Notes: generated by a model not told the origin, from the sequence alone. A DNA stretch of 64,000 nucleotides from CAWCDJ01 sp963778675 (GCA_963778675.1 CAVZVI010000014.1:124001-188000); one strand, 5' to 3'; counted from the stretch's first letter, positions 24,624 through 33,699 are shown. Numbers and translations are program-made.

Positions 24624-27600
24624 GCCGCAAACGCTGGCTCTGGGCCGGTAGCACGGCGGCCGCGGCGCTGCTGATCGCCATCGCGGGGGCGGGCTGGTTT
24701 CTCGAGAGCCAGTGGCTGCGTGACCTGGTGCGGGCACGGATCGTGGAGGCGGTGGAGTCCGCCACCGGCGGCCGCGCCGAGGTCGGCGATGTCCGCTTCC
24801 AGTGGAAGCAGCTTCGCGCCGAAGTCGGGAACTTCACGCTCCACGGAACCGAGCCCGCGGGCCGGCCGCCGTTCTTCCGGGCCGCCCGGATCGTGGTGGG
24901 CCTGAAGATTCTCTCGGTCCTGCAGCACGACATCCACATTGAATCGCTGGAGATCACCGATCCCCATATCTACCTGATGGTCGCGTCCGACGGGAGCACG
25001 AATATTCCGGAGCCCAAAGGGAAGCGGGGGGGAACCAATCCCGTGGAGGCTGCGGTGAATCTGGCGATTGGCCGGTTCAACCTGCAGAAGGGCATCTTCG
25101 AGGTCGAAAACGGCGGCAAGACTCCCTTCGACGCACGCGGCCGCGACCTGAACGCGCGGCTCTCCTACGAGAGCGCCGGAGCACGCTACCGCGGCGACGT
25201 TTCCATAAGCCCGCTCGAGTTGCAATGGCCGGGGTACGCTCCCGTGCCCTTGCGCGTCGATCTTGCGGTGTCGCTCGAGCGGAACCGGATCGGCATCGAG
25301 TCGGCCACTCTGGCCACCGGCAGTTCGCGGCTCTCCCTGGCCGGCGCAGTGGAGAACCTGGCGGCGCCCACCGGGAAATTGCGCTACGACGCACACGTGG
25401 CAGTGGCCGATGCGGCTCGTGTGCTGCGCCTCAGCGGGCTGGAGGGCGGGATCGTCGAAGCCTCCGGCGAAGCCGTCTGGGGAGGCGGCAGCCGCCTGTC
25501 GGCGTCCGGCAGGGTGCGCGCCCGGGACGTGGATTACCGCGACTCCGGGGTGCGGCTGAACGATTGCAGCCTGGATGGGGCACTTGCCGCAACGCAGGAA
25601 GGCGTCGAGATCTCGGGCGCGCGGGTGGCCGGCAGCTACTTGAGTTCTCTCAGCCGGCTGCCCGTCAGCGGCGCGGTTTCGAGGGTGACGCTGCGGCGCG
25701 GAGAGCTCGACTTGCGTGGGATCGCACTCGACGCACTCGGCGGAGGGTTCCGAGGCGACGCTACTCTGCACGATCTCGACCGCTTTTCGGTGACGGGCAG
25801 CATCTCCGGTATCGACGCCCGGCGCGCGGTGGCTCTCTACAGCCGCGAGGCCATTCCGTGGGATGCGCTGGCATCGGGCGAGGTGAGCGTCGAAGGGTCG
25901 CTACGCCGCCGCAACGACCGGCAGGTGAGCGCCAGCCTGGCGATCGGCCCCGCCGGAGACGGTCCGCCCGTTCACGGGCAGATCAGCGCCCGTTACGATG
26001 CGCGCACGGGCGTGGTGGACCTCGGCCGTTCTTCCATGATCCTGCCTTCCTCGCGCGCCGACTTTTCCGGCGCCCTGGACCACGAAATGCGCGTCCGCCT
26101 GGAGACCCGCGACCTGAACGACCTGCTTCCCGCGGTGGGCCGGAGCGCCGCCTCGATGCCGGTCAAGCTCGCACCCGGCGGAAAGCTGCTTTTCACCGGC
26201 ACGGTGACCGGAAGCCTGGACCATCCGCGTATCGCCGGTCAGCTCGCCATGGACCATTTCAGCGTCTCCGGCAGGGAAATCGATTCTCTGGCGGGCGGGG
26301 TGGCCGCATCGCCTGACAACGTCCGCATCGACAATGGAACCGCCCTGTGGAAGAGCCTGCGGGCGCGGTTCCGCGGCGCAGTGGCGCTTACCGACTGGAA
26401 GTCGTCCGATACCAGCCAGATCTTCGGCGATGGCTCGATCCGCGGCGCGGCTATCGCGGACGTGTTGACCCTGGCGGATGCCGGAGAGGCGCCGCTCACG
26501 GGAACGCTGGGCGGCTCGGTGCAGTTCACCGGCACGGTGGGCCGGCCGATGGCATCGGGCGATTTTGAAATCGTGAAGGGGGTGCTGCGGAGCGAGCCCT
26601 TCGACCGGTTCACCGGACATTTGAGCTACAGCGGAGATACGGTGGAACTGGCCTCCGGCCAGGTGCGGGCCGGGACCAAACAGGTCCAGGTGGCGGCCTC
26701 GTTTCATCACGCTCCGCAGCGGTTTGATTCCGGCCGGCTGCACTTTCAGGTGGCCACCAACCCCATGCCTATCGAGCAGATCGAGACGCTGGCGAAGGCG
26801 CGTCCGGGAATCCAGGGAGTTGTGCAGGTGAAGGCCTCCGGGGACCTCGATGTGGCGCCCAAGGCGGGCGGGGCGGACTTCCGCCTGGCGGCCCTCGAGG
26901 CCGACGCGACCGGAAACGGGCTGCAATATACAGGCCAGCCGGTAGGCAATGCGCACCTGGCCGCCCATTCCGAGGGCCAGGTTCTGAAAGCTTCCCTCGA
27001 TGCCGATCTGGCGGAATCCGCGGTTCACGGCGAAGGACAATGGAAGCTCGAAGGCGATTACCCCGGCAGCGCCACCATCACCATCGCGAATTTCAATTTC
27101 GTCCAGGCGCAACCCTGGATTCCACGCTCCGCGGCGGGCCGCTTCTCCGGTTCGGCGGATGGCGAGATCCGCATCGACGGGCCGGTGCTGAAGCCGGAGT
27201 TGCTCAAGGCCGAGCTGCGCCTGCCCAAACTGAACATTACTCCGCCGGCGAAATCCGGCATCCCGGAATCGCTGGCGCTGCGCAATTCCGGGCCGGTGGT
27301 GGCGACGCTGGCAAATTCCGAGGTGACCATCCAAAGCGCCCGGCTGACGGGCCGCGCCACCGACATCACCGTGACGGGGAAGGTGCGGCTGAATCAGAAG
27401 AACCCGCTCGATCTGCGCGTGGATGGACGGGTGGACCTGAGTGTGCTGCGCGATTTCGATCGCAACCTGGACGCGTCCGGCGTTGTGGCGGCCGGCGCCA
27501 CCATCCGCGGCGAGCCAGTCAACCCGCAGATCAACGGCCGCATGGAATTTCAGAACGCCGCCTTCAGCGTGGTCGATTTTCCGAACGGGATGTCCGGAGC

Positions 27601-28696
27601 AAGCGGGGTGATCCTGTTTACCGGCAGCCGCGCCACCATCCAGCAGTTCAGCGGCGACACCGGCGGCGGCCACATCGACCTTTCCGGGTTTGCGAGCTAC
27701 AACGGCGGCCCGCTGGTGTTTCACCTGCGCGCCGCGGCGAAGGAAGTGCGGGTGCGCTACCCCGAAGGCGTCAGCACCGTCGCCGATGCCAACCTGAGCT
27801 TTACCGGCACCACGGACCGCAGCAACCTTTCGGGCACCTTAACGATCCTGCGGACGGGATTCACGATCCGGTCGGATTTCAGCTCCCTGATCGCGAAATC
27901 GGCGGAACCGGTGCAAACGCCCTCGGCGCGCACCGGCCTGCTGGGCGGCCTGAACTTCGACATCCAGATCAACACCTCGCCCGACATTCAGTTTCAAAGC
28001 TCCCTCACGCAGGATCTCCAGGTGGAGGCCAACCTGCGGCTGCGCGGCACCGCCAGCAACCCGGCGCTGGTCGGACGCATCAACGTCACGCACGGCCAGG
28101 TGGTCTTCTACGGCACGCGCTTCAACATCAACCAGGGGTCGATCGCGTTCTACAACCCGCTCAAGGTGGAGCCCATTCTGGATGTGGACCTCGAGACCAA
28201 GGCGCGCGGCATCGACATCACGCTCACGGTGAGCGGTCCGCTGAACAAGCTGAACCTGACTCCGCGGTCCGACCCGCCGTTGCAGTTCAACGAGATCGTG
28301 GCGCTTCTGGCCACAGGCCGGACCCCGACCTCCGACCCCACGCTGCTCGCGCAGCAAGCCACCGCGCCCAACGCGTGGCAGCAGGCCGGCGCATCCGCCC
28401 TGCTCGGGCAGGCCATCGCCAGCCCCGTGACGGGACGGCTGCAGCGTTTCTTCGGCGTGAGCAAGCTACGAATCGATCCCACGCTGCCCGGCGTGGAGAA
28501 CAACCCGCAGGCGCGCCTGACGCTGGAGCAGCAGGTGACCCCGGACATCACGTTCACGTACATCACCAACGTCACGAGCAGCAATCCGCAGGTGATCCGC
28601 GTCGAGTGGGCATTAAGTAAGCAGTGGTCGGTGGTGGCCCTGCGGGAAGAGAACGGCGTGTTCGGCGTGGACTTCTTTTACCGGAAGCGATTTTAG
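24620..28696 (+). CDS. tamB: Translocation and assembly module protein TamB (DUF490)
   Basis: 1358 residues from ATG 24620, which overlaps the SurA-like stop. One N-terminal membrane helix (about 8-28) anchors a very long periplasmic protein of repeating beta strands, rich in LxLxG-type repeats such as IRGAAIADVLTLADAGEAPLTGTLGGSVQFTG. The C-terminal 300 residues carry the DUF490 signature (GGLNFDIQINTSPDIQFQSSLTQDLQVEANLRLRGTASNPALVGRINVTHGQVVFYGTRFNINQGSIAFYNP ... LNLTPRSDPPLQFNEIVALLATG) and end in RKRF. TamB links inner and outer membranes in autotransporter insertion and phospholipid transport. The operon with an Omp85 gene strengthens this. Confidence 0.93.
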   Translation: MSRKRWLWAGSTAAAALLIAIAGAGWFLESQWLRDLVRARIVEAVESATGGRAEVGDVRFQWKQLRAEVGNFTLHGTEPAGRPPFFRAARIVVGLKILSVLQHDIHIESLEITDPHIYLMVASDGSTNIPEPKGKRGGTNPVEAAVNLAIGRFNLQKGIFEVENGGKTPFDARGRDLNARLSYESAGARYRGDVSISPLELQWPGYAPVPLRVDLAVSLERNRIGIESATLATGSSRLSLAGAVENLAAPTGKLRYDAHVAVADAARVLRLSGLEGGIVEASGEAVWGGGSRLSASGRVRARDVDYRDSGVRLNDCSLDGALAATQEGVEISGARVAGSYLSSLSRLPVSGAVSRVTLRRGELDLRGIALDALGGGFRGDATLHDLDRFSVTGSISGIDARRAVALYSREAIPWDALASGEVSVEGSLRRRNDRQVSASLAIGPAGDGPPVHGQISARYDARTGVVDLGRSSMILPSSRADFSGALDHEMRVRLETRDLNDLLPAVGRSAASMPVKLAPGGKLLFTGTVTGSLDHPRIAGQLAMDHFSVSGREIDSLAGGVAASPDNVRIDNGTALWKSLRARFRGAVALTDWKSSDTSQIFGDGSIRGAAIADVLTLADAGEAPLTGTLGGSVQFTGTVGRPMASGDFEIVKGVLRSEPFDRFTGHLSYSGDTVELASGQVRAGTKQVQVAASFHHAPQRFDSGRLHFQVATNPMPIEQIETLAKARPGIQGVVQVKASGDLDVAPKAGGADFRLAALEADATGNGLQYTGQPVGNAHLAAHSEGQVLKASLDADLAESAVHGEGQWKLEGDYPGSATITIANFNFVQAQPWIPRSAAGRFSGSADGEIRIDGPVLKPELLKAELRLPKLNITPPAKSGIPESLALRNSGPVVATLANSEVTIQSARLTGRATDITVTGKVRLNQKNPLDLRVDGRVDLSVLRDFDRNLDASGVVAAGATIRGEPVNPQINGRMEFQNAAFSVVDFPNGMSGASGVILFTGSRATIQQFSGDTGGGHIDLSGFASYNGGPLVFHLRAAAKEVRVRYPEGVSTVADANLSFTGTTDRSNLSGTLTILRTGFTIRSDFSSLIAKSAEPVQTPSARTGLLGGLNFDIQINTSPDIQFQSSLTQDLQVEANLRLRGTASNPALVGRINVTHGQVVFYGTRFNINQGSIAFYNPLKVEPILDVDLETKARGIDITLTVSGPLNKLNLTPRSDPPLQFNEIVALLATGRTPTSDPTLLAQQATAPNAWQQAGASALLGQAIASPVTGRLQRFFGVSKLRIDPTLPGVENNPQARLTLEQQVTPDITFTYITNVTSSNPQVIRVEWALSKQWSVVALREENGVFGVDFFYRKRF

Positions 28697-28743
28697 AGCG
28701 GTTGTTGCGAGGTTAAGAAGCGCAAGACTCCAGCGGAAGAGAG

Positions 28744-28768
28744 GGCGCGCGCTCCGCACGCGCGCGCC
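28744..28768. terminator. GC hairpin between convergent tamB and katG
   Basis: GGCGCGCGC (28744-28752) pairs perfectly with GCGCGCGCC (28760-28768) around a 7-base loop. There is no T-run. It is a plausible factor-dependent or weak bidirectional stop between convergent genes. Confidence 0.4.
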
Positions 28769-28804
28769 AAATCCAAACAAGCAGGAATGTGTTTTCCGCC
28801 GGGT

Positions 28805-31060
28805 TCAGGCAAGGTCGTAGCGATCGTGGTTCATCACCTTGTTCCACGCAGCCGCGAAGTCTTTCACGAACGCCTCCTTCGAGTCGTCACATGCGTAGAC
28901 TTCCGCGAGCGCCCGGAGCTGGGAGTTCGAACCGAAGACCAGGTCGACACGGGTGCCGGTCCACTTGAGCTCGCCCGTCGCGCGATCGCGCCCCTCAAAC
29001 ACGCCATCGGTCGAGGAGGGCTGCCACTTCGTATTCATATCCAGCAGGTTGACGAAGAAATCGTTCGTCAGCGTCTCGGGCCGCCTGGTGAAGACGCCGT
29101 GTTTGGACTGCCCGAAGTTCGTATTCAGGGCGCGCATGCCGCCGACGAGAACGGTCATCTCGGGGGCGGTCAGCTTCATCAACTGAGCCCGATCCACGAG
29201 CAACTCCTCCGCCGGCCTTTGCTCTCCCTTCCGGAGATAGTTTCGGAACCCGTCCGCGGCCGGCTCCAGCACGGCGAACGAGTGTACATCGGTCTGCTCC
29301 TGCGAAGCATCCGTGCGCCCCGGCGAGAAGGGAATCTTCACGTCGTGCCCGGCCTTTTTCGCGGCTTCCTCGACGGCCGCGCAGCCGCCCAGAACAATCA
29401 GGTCGGCAAGCGAGACCTTCTTCCCACCGGACTGCGAGGAGTTGAAGTCCTTCTGAATCGCCTCCAGCGTCCGCAGGGTCTTCGCCAGGTCGGCCGGCTG
29501 GTTCACCTCCCAATCCTTTTGCGGCGAGAGGCGAATGCGCGCCCCGTTGGCTCCACCGCGCATGTCGGAGCCGCGGAAGGTCGAGGCCGACGCCCAGGCA
29601 GTCGTGACCAGTTGGGAGATCGACAGTCCGGATTTGAGGATCTTCGCTTTCAGAGCGGCGACGTCCCGTTCGCCGATCAATTCGTGATCCACCGCGGGAA
29701 CCGGATCTTGCCAGAGCTGAGGCTCGGCGGGAACGAGCGGGCCCAGGTAGCGGGAGAGAGGCCCCATGTCGCGGTGCGTCAGCTTGTACCACGCCTTGGC
29801 GAACGCGTCCGCGAACTCCTGCGGATGGTCGAGGAAGCGCTTGGCGATCGGCGCATAGATCGGGTCCACCTTCAGCGAGAGATCCGTCGTGAACATGATG
29901 GGGGCGTGCCGCTTCGAGGGATCGTGGGCATCGGGAACGGTGCCCGCGGCAGACGCGTCCTTGGGTACCCACTGGTTCGCGCCGGCGGGACTCTTCACTA
30001 GCTCCCACTCATAGCGGAACAGGTTTTCCAGGTAGTTGTTGTCCCACTTCACCGGGCTGGTGGTCCATGCGCCTTCCAAGCCGCTGCCGATGGTGTGGAC
30101 GCCGTTGCCGTTGCCATAAGTGTTGGTCCAGCCCAAGCCCTGCTCCGCGAGCCCGGCGGCTTCGGGTTCGGGGCCGACATACTTGCCGGGATCGGCGGCG
30201 CCGTGAGCTTTGCCGAAGGTGTGCCCACCGGCGATGAGGGCAACGGTCTCCTCGTCATTCATCGCCATGCGGGCGAAGGTCTCACGGATATCGCGTGCCG
30301 CTGCGACCGGATCGGGCTTTCCATTGGGGCCTTCCGGATTCACGTAAATCAGGCCCATCTGGACCGCGCCGAGAGGATTGTCGAGCTGACGATCGCCGCT
30401 GTAGCGCTCGTCCGCCAGCCACTTGCCCTCGGAACCCCAGTAAATGTCCTCTTCGGGCTCCCAGACGTCCTCGCGCCCGCCGCCGAAACCGAAGGTCTTG
30501 AAGCCCATCGACTCCAAGGCGACGTTACCGGTGAGAATCATGAGGTCGGCCCAGGAGATTTTCCGGCCATACTTCTGCTTGATCGGCCAGAGCAACCGGC
30601 GCGCCTTATCGAGGTTGACATTGTCGGGCCAGCTATTGAGGGGCGCAAAGCGTTGGGAGCCGGAGCCCGCGCCGCCGCGGCCATCGGCGATGCGGTAGGT
30701 GCCGGCGCTGTGCCACGCCATCCGAATGAAAAACGGCCCATAGTGGCCATAGTCGGCCGGCCACCAGGCCTGCGAATCTGTCATCAGGGCGTGGAGATCC
30801 TTGATCACGGCATCCAGGTCGAGGGTCTTGAATTCTTCCGCGTAATGAAACTCCTTGCCCATCGGATCGGACAGGGGGGAGTGCTGGTGCAGGATCTTCA
30901 GGTTGAGCTGATTCGGCCACCAGTGCGCATTGGTGGGGGCCCCAGCCGCGGTGTGTGTACGAGCGCCGCCCGTCACCGGGCACTTGGATTCGGTTGCCAT
31001 CTTCTGCTCCTGATGATTGGGGACAGGCGCCCCCGCTGCGGTGGTGAGTTCTTTCTCCAT
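28805..31060 (-). CDS. katG: Catalase-peroxidase KatG
   Basis: I use ATG 31060, preceded by AAGGAGGATG, giving 751 residues. Bifunctional haem enzyme that removes hydrogen peroxide. The distal site RMAWHSAGTYR supplies Arg, Trp and His; the proximal His is in GGHTFGKAHG; LIYVNPEGPNGKPDP holds the Tyr of the Met-Tyr-Trp adduct; and the second, haem-less half is present (full length). Cytoplasmic, no signal peptide. It lies downstream of a PerR/Fur-type regulator gene in the same direction with a 114-base gap, so peroxide-induced expression is likely. Confidence 0.97.
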   Translation of the reverse strand: MEKELTTAAGAPVPNHQEQKMATESKCPVTGGARTHTAAGAPTNAHWWPNQLNLKILHQHSPLSDPMGKEFHYAEEFKTLDLDAVIKDLHALMTDSQAWWPADYGHYGPFFIRMAWHSAGTYRIADGRGGAGSGSQRFAPLNSWPDNVNLDKARRLLWPIKQKYGRKISWADLMILTGNVALESMGFKTFGFGGGREDVWEPEEDIYWGSEGKWLADERYSGDRQLDNPLGAVQMGLIYVNPEGPNGKPDPVAAARDIRETFARMAMNDEETVALIAGGHTFGKAHGAADPGKYVGPEPEAAGLAEQGLGWTNTYGNGNGVHTIGSGLEGAWTTSPVKWDNNYLENLFRYEWELVKSPAGANQWVPKDASAAGTVPDAHDPSKRHAPIMFTTDLSLKVDPIYAPIAKRFLDHPQEFADAFAKAWYKLTHRDMGPLSRYLGPLVPAEPQLWQDPVPAVDHELIGERDVAALKAKILKSGLSISQLVTTAWASASTFRGSDMRGGANGARIRLSPQKDWEVNQPADLAKTLRTLEAIQKDFNSSQSGGKKVSLADLIVLGGCAAVEEAAKKAGHDVKIPFSPGRTDASQEQTDVHSFAVLEPAADGFRNYLRKGEQRPAEELLVDRAQLMKLTAPEMTVLVGGMRALNTNFGQSKHGVFTRRPETLTNDFFVNLLDMNTKWQPSSTDGVFEGRDRATGELKWTGTRVDLVFGSNSQLRALAEVYACDDSKEAFVKDFAAAWNKVMNHDRYDLA

Positions 31061-31174
31061 GTGTTCATCCTCCTTCGAACGAGCCAAAACCAAACCTATC
31101 CTGGCGTTCCCATTCGGGCAAGCGCCACCGGCCGCGACTTGTTGACGCGCGCCATTGATCCGTTATCCACACGT

Positions 31175-31609
31175 CTACGACACTCGACGGGAAGCTTGCC
31201 GCGGAGCGCACTTCGTGCAGAGCCCCCGGAAAATGAGTTCGCATTCGCGAAGAATCCGCTTACCGAGGGAGCCCGACGCAGGCCTGGGCACGTCGTACCA
31301 CTCCATGTCCTCCACATTGCCGCAGCGGTCGCAGATGAAGTGATGATGCCGCATGCCTTTCGCATCGAATCGCGCGGCGCGGCCCTCGACGGCCACTTCA
31401 CGCACCAAACCCGCCTGCACCAGGTCCCGCAGATTGTTATAAGTCGTGGCCCTGGAAGAGCGCGGATCCGCGCGATTCACGGCTTCGAAGATTTCCGCAG
31501 CCGTGGGATGCCCGGTATGTTCCATCAGGAATGCCATCACCGCGTAGCGCTGCGGAGTGCACCGCAATCCGCTGCCCTCCAGGGACCGCTTAATCGCCTC
31601 GGGGTCCAT
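31175..31609 (-). CDS. Fur-family transcriptional regulator, PerR-like
   Basis: 144 residues from ATG 31609 (a TTG at 31612 is the only longer option). Winged-helix DNA-binding part: GLRCTPQRYAVMAFLMEHTGHPTAAEIFEAVNRADPRSSRATTYNNLRDLVQAGLVREV. The dimerisation part has the regulatory metal motif RHHHFICDRCGNVEDMEW and a second pair CTKC near the end, giving a four-Cys structural zinc site as in PerR. Its gene precedes katG and its own promoter carries a TTAGA-N5-TCTAA operator, so it is probably a peroxide-sensing repressor of katG and of itself. Fur or Zur function is less likely given katG. Confidence 0.88.
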   Translation of the reverse strand: MDPEAIKRSLEGSGLRCTPQRYAVMAFLMEHTGHPTAAEIFEAVNRADPRSSRATTYNNLRDLVQAGLVREVAVEGRAARFDAKGMRHHHFICDRCGNVEDMEWYDVPRPASGSLGKRILRECELIFRGLCTKCAPRQASRRVS

Positions 31610-31616
31610 CAAGTAT

Positions 31617-31631
31617 TTAGATTATGTCTAA
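31617..31631 (-). promoter_or_regulatory. PerR/Fur-type operator
   Basis: TTAGATTATGTCTAA is a perfect 5-bp inverted repeat (TTAGA/TCTAA) with a 5-base centre, overlapping the -10 element and spacer of the regulator promoter. It resembles the PerR box core. Confidence 0.6.
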
Positions 31632-31647
31632 TGTGATATTTTGTCAA
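31619..31647 (-). promoter_or_regulatory. Sigma-70-type promoter for the perR-katG pair
   Basis: On the minus strand TTGACA (31647-31642), a 17-base spacer, and TAATCT (31624-31619). The predicted transcription start is within a few bases of the ATG at 31609, so the message would be leaderless. Confidence 0.7.
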
Positions 31648-31966
31648 GACTCGTGCTCCTGGTTGCCGCTGCGAGGAGAACAGGATCAGGGCAGGTTCAA
31701 GACGATCCGACCGGCTCTACCGGCCTTCCGGCGACTGTTCGCGTGCGGGCGCTTGGGTCCACCCGGAGCAAGTCATTACCGGGAGCCGCGGGTATTTCGG
31801 ATACAGTCGATCCTTCTTGGACAGCGCGCACAACACGAACGTCGAACCGCGGTCGGACGTGATGGTCTGTGAATGTTGGCAGGAGGAGCAAAGGCCAAAG
31901 GGAAGAGGCGGCAGCATTCGTCCCTAGCTTGCCACAAGCAAGACTTGATCTACTGCTCTAACCGGT
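31632..31966. other. Gap between the perR promoter and the nuclease-like gene
   Basis: Apart from the small minus-strand CxxC gene at 31717-31917 I see nothing coding here. The plus-strand frames in this stretch overlap that gene antisense and lack ribosome-binding sites. Confidence 0.4.
31717..31917 (-). CDS. Small CxxC protein, conserved-hypothetical type
   Basis: 66 residues. Core: LCSSCQHSQTITSDRGSTFVLCALSKKDRLYPKYPRLPVMTCSGWTQ. The CxxC followed by two further single Cys residues suggests a small zinc-binding or redox module, and I recall short proteins of the pattern CxxC...SxRGSxFxxC...PKYPRxPVxxCxG in acidobacterial genomes. The start is not certain, because the residues before LCSSC may be outside the conserved part. 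No operon partner is clear. Function unknown. Confidence 0.55.
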   Translation of the reverse strand: MLPPLPFGLCSSCQHSQTITSDRGSTFVLCALSKKDRLYPKYPRLPVMTCSGWTQAPAREQSPEGR

Positions 31967-32983
31967 TCAATGAAATGCGGGTTCGATGATTCGGTCATAA
32001 AGGGTCTTTGCAGCTTCGAGGTTGCGCCCCTCCTGTGTGGCGAGTAGGTCCGCGTACGCCAATAGTGGTGGAACAACATCCGGGCCGTTTGGCATCGGTG
32101 GGAAGTTCCAGAAGACGTCCAGAATTTCTACCCGGCCTGCCGGGCGCGCTCGCAGACGGAGGCCTGCGACAAGTTTGGCAATCGGTTCACGTGCATAGAT
32201 CGTAAATGTTGCAGGCTTCAAGGTATGCGTCAGCTTGTCGGCGGCGACTTCCCCTCCCCAGAACGCACCGTACGTCTGGAGTCCTTTCTCTGCCAGCGTC
32301 TCCGTGTCCGCCTCAAATCGCCGCGGGTTCAGTTTCGGTCGCAGAGTCGTGTGATAGTGAGCCACCCACTCCTCCACTAGCCGTTTGGGATAGGGCATGC
32401 GCCGGACTCCGCCGGGCACAAACTGGAGATGCCCTCTGGCCTCAAGATCCTTGACCGCAGGTCCGACGGTTCCGAGCGCGACGTTCGCGGCACGTGCGAT
32501 TTCTCGGTAGTTGGTCTCGACGAGGTCGGGCCGGCACAGCAGGGCAAAGGCGATCTTTAGACCTGCCGGCGTGAGTGCCCGAAACCGCGGCTGTTTCACT
32601 TCGAGCGGACGCGTCTCGCCGACAACCCAGACGAGGAGTCCCTGAGCCTCGAGATAAGCATTGCCGGCGGTATCCATGAAGCCCAGGCGCAGCTCCCGGC
32701 AACGTTGAGCTGTCTCGCGGGTTATGTATGGCGCCACGAGGAGCGGGGCCTCCTTGAGACCACTTAGCCGGGCTTTGACAAGAGCCGGGGTTGCGAAGCG
32801 GTCGACGGTTTTCACTTCGGCGAAGAAGCGATATCGACGCCGATCCGTCCGGACTTCAAGCAGTGCGTCGGCTCCTACAACGCGAGGGTGAGTCGGCTGG
32901 GGAAGCACTTCCGCAGTCAAACCTGTGGTTCGGTGCAAGGCAGCAGTCGCCGCTTCCAGGACGCGCAATTCCTTAGCTTGCAT
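31967..32983 (-). CDS. PD-(D/E)XK-like plus winged-helix protein (COG4861/AbiEi-like)
   Basis: 338 residues. An N-terminal segment reads GADALLEVRTDRRRYRFFAEVKTVDRF, a D...ExK arrangement of the restriction-endonuclease-like fold, continuing LLVAPYITRETAQRCRELRLGFMDTAGNAYLE. A winged helix follows (LTPAGLKIAFALLCRPDLVETNYREIARAANVALGTVGPAVKDLEARGHL). The rest (about 200-338) is a domain I cannot name. Such proteins are often labelled type IV toxin-antitoxin AbiEi-family antitoxins, but no nucleotidyltransferase toxin lies next to it here. A palindromic operator 17 bases before the start suggests autoregulation. It begins the accessory region. Confidence 0.65.
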   Translation of the reverse strand: MQAKELRVLEAATAALHRTTGLTAEVLPQPTHPRVVGADALLEVRTDRRRYRFFAEVKTVDRFATPALVKARLSGLKEAPLLVAPYITRETAQRCRELRLGFMDTAGNAYLEAQGLLVWVVGETRPLEVKQPRFRALTPAGLKIAFALLCRPDLVETNYREIARAANVALGTVGPAVKDLEARGHLQFVPGGVRRMPYPKRLVEEWVAHYHTTLRPKLNPRRFEADTETLAEKGLQTYGAFWGGEVAADKLTHTLKPATFTIYAREPIAKLVAGLRLRARPAGRVEILDVFWNFPPMPNGPDVVPPLLAYADLLATQEGRNLEAAKTLYDRIIEPAFH

Positions 32984-33230
32984 GATCCGCCACCTTTCTG
33001 TTCACTATTTGTAAGTGTACACGTTACGTGAACAGCGGTAAAGTATGAACGAAGGTGGGCGCTTGGGAGCCCAGAGTGGCCGCCCGGAGCCGCACTTCTG
33101 CGTGAACACGAAATCATCCGGACGTGCGCCGACCAACGCGGCGCGATCGCGATGCTGCTCTGCGAGGTCAAGGGAAGTTCCATTCAGCGGACTACCAGCG
33201 TCTTCGTACCTGGTTGCCGGGAGATTATCG
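32984..33230. other. Gap holding a palindromic operator, otherwise no gene seen
   Basis: Divergent spacer between the nuclease-like gene (-) and the disrupted methyltransferase gene (+). It holds the palindrome at 33000-33033. I see no supported gene in the rest. Confidence 0.4.
33000..33033. promoter_or_regulatory. Palindromic operator candidate upstream of the nuclease/winged-helix gene
   Basis: Outer arms GTTCAC (33000-33005) and GTGAAC (33028-33033) are inverted copies, and the perfect 8-base palindrome GTGTACAC (33015-33022) lies between them. It begins 17 bases before the minus-strand ATG. Confidence 0.45.
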
Positions 33231-33581
33231 ATGCAAGCCGATACTCTGACCATTTCGCCCGTTCACGAAGCGGAGTACGCCAAGTGGCTCGAACGGGGCC
33301 TTATTCGCGACTGGCTGATCCGCCTGGGCATCCGACGCCTGCTGGCGGCGCGGTTGCGCCAGGAAGCGGACGGGGAGCCCGAGGCGCAGGCGGAGCGGTT
33401 GATGCGCTTCATCGGGCAACTGCGCCGCAGCCCGGTCGCCATCCACACCGACGCCGCCAATGACCAGCACTACGAGACCCCGGCCGAGTTCTACCGCTAC
33501 GTGCTCGGCCCGCACATGAAGTACAGTTGCGCCCTCTGGTCAGGCGCGTCGCGGCTCGAGGAGGCCGAGACGGCAATGCTC
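33231..33581 (+). pseudogene. 5' part of a cyclopropane-fatty-acid-synthase-like methyltransferase gene, cut by an IS21-like element
   Basis: ATG 33231 is preceded by GGGAG. The 117 codons match the N-terminal part of CfaS-like SAM-dependent methyltransferases: EAEYAKWLERGLIRDWLIRLGIRRLLAARL and then NDQHYETPAEFYRYVLGPHMKYSCALW ... LEEAETAML. The frame then runs into the insertion at TGTTAG and stops two codons later (Cys, TAG). Joining the target duplication ATGCTC directly to the 3' piece at 37554 restores ETAMLDLTCRRARLEDGQ in frame. The gene would have acted in membrane lipid methylation; it is inactive as it stands. Confidence 0.85.
33576..33581. repeat. Left target-site duplication
   Basis: ATGCTC directly before the left inverted repeat, repeated at 37548-37553. 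Confidence 0.8.
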
Positions 33582-33611
33582 TGTTAGGGCCGGCGAGAAA
33601 CGGCGCCATTT
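33582..33611 (+). repeat. Left terminal inverted repeat
   Basis: Begins TGTTAGGGCCGG and includes GCGCCA. It matches the inverted right end at 21 of 30 positions, and the likeness continues weakly (AGCCGGT) beyond. Confidence 0.8.
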
Positions 33612-33699
33612 CAGCCGGTGCTGGTCGGAGCCACTGGCCCCAGAGGGCAGGAAGCCCATTGGCGGGGACGCGGTAGGAACTCTATAGCAGGTTCTAAAT

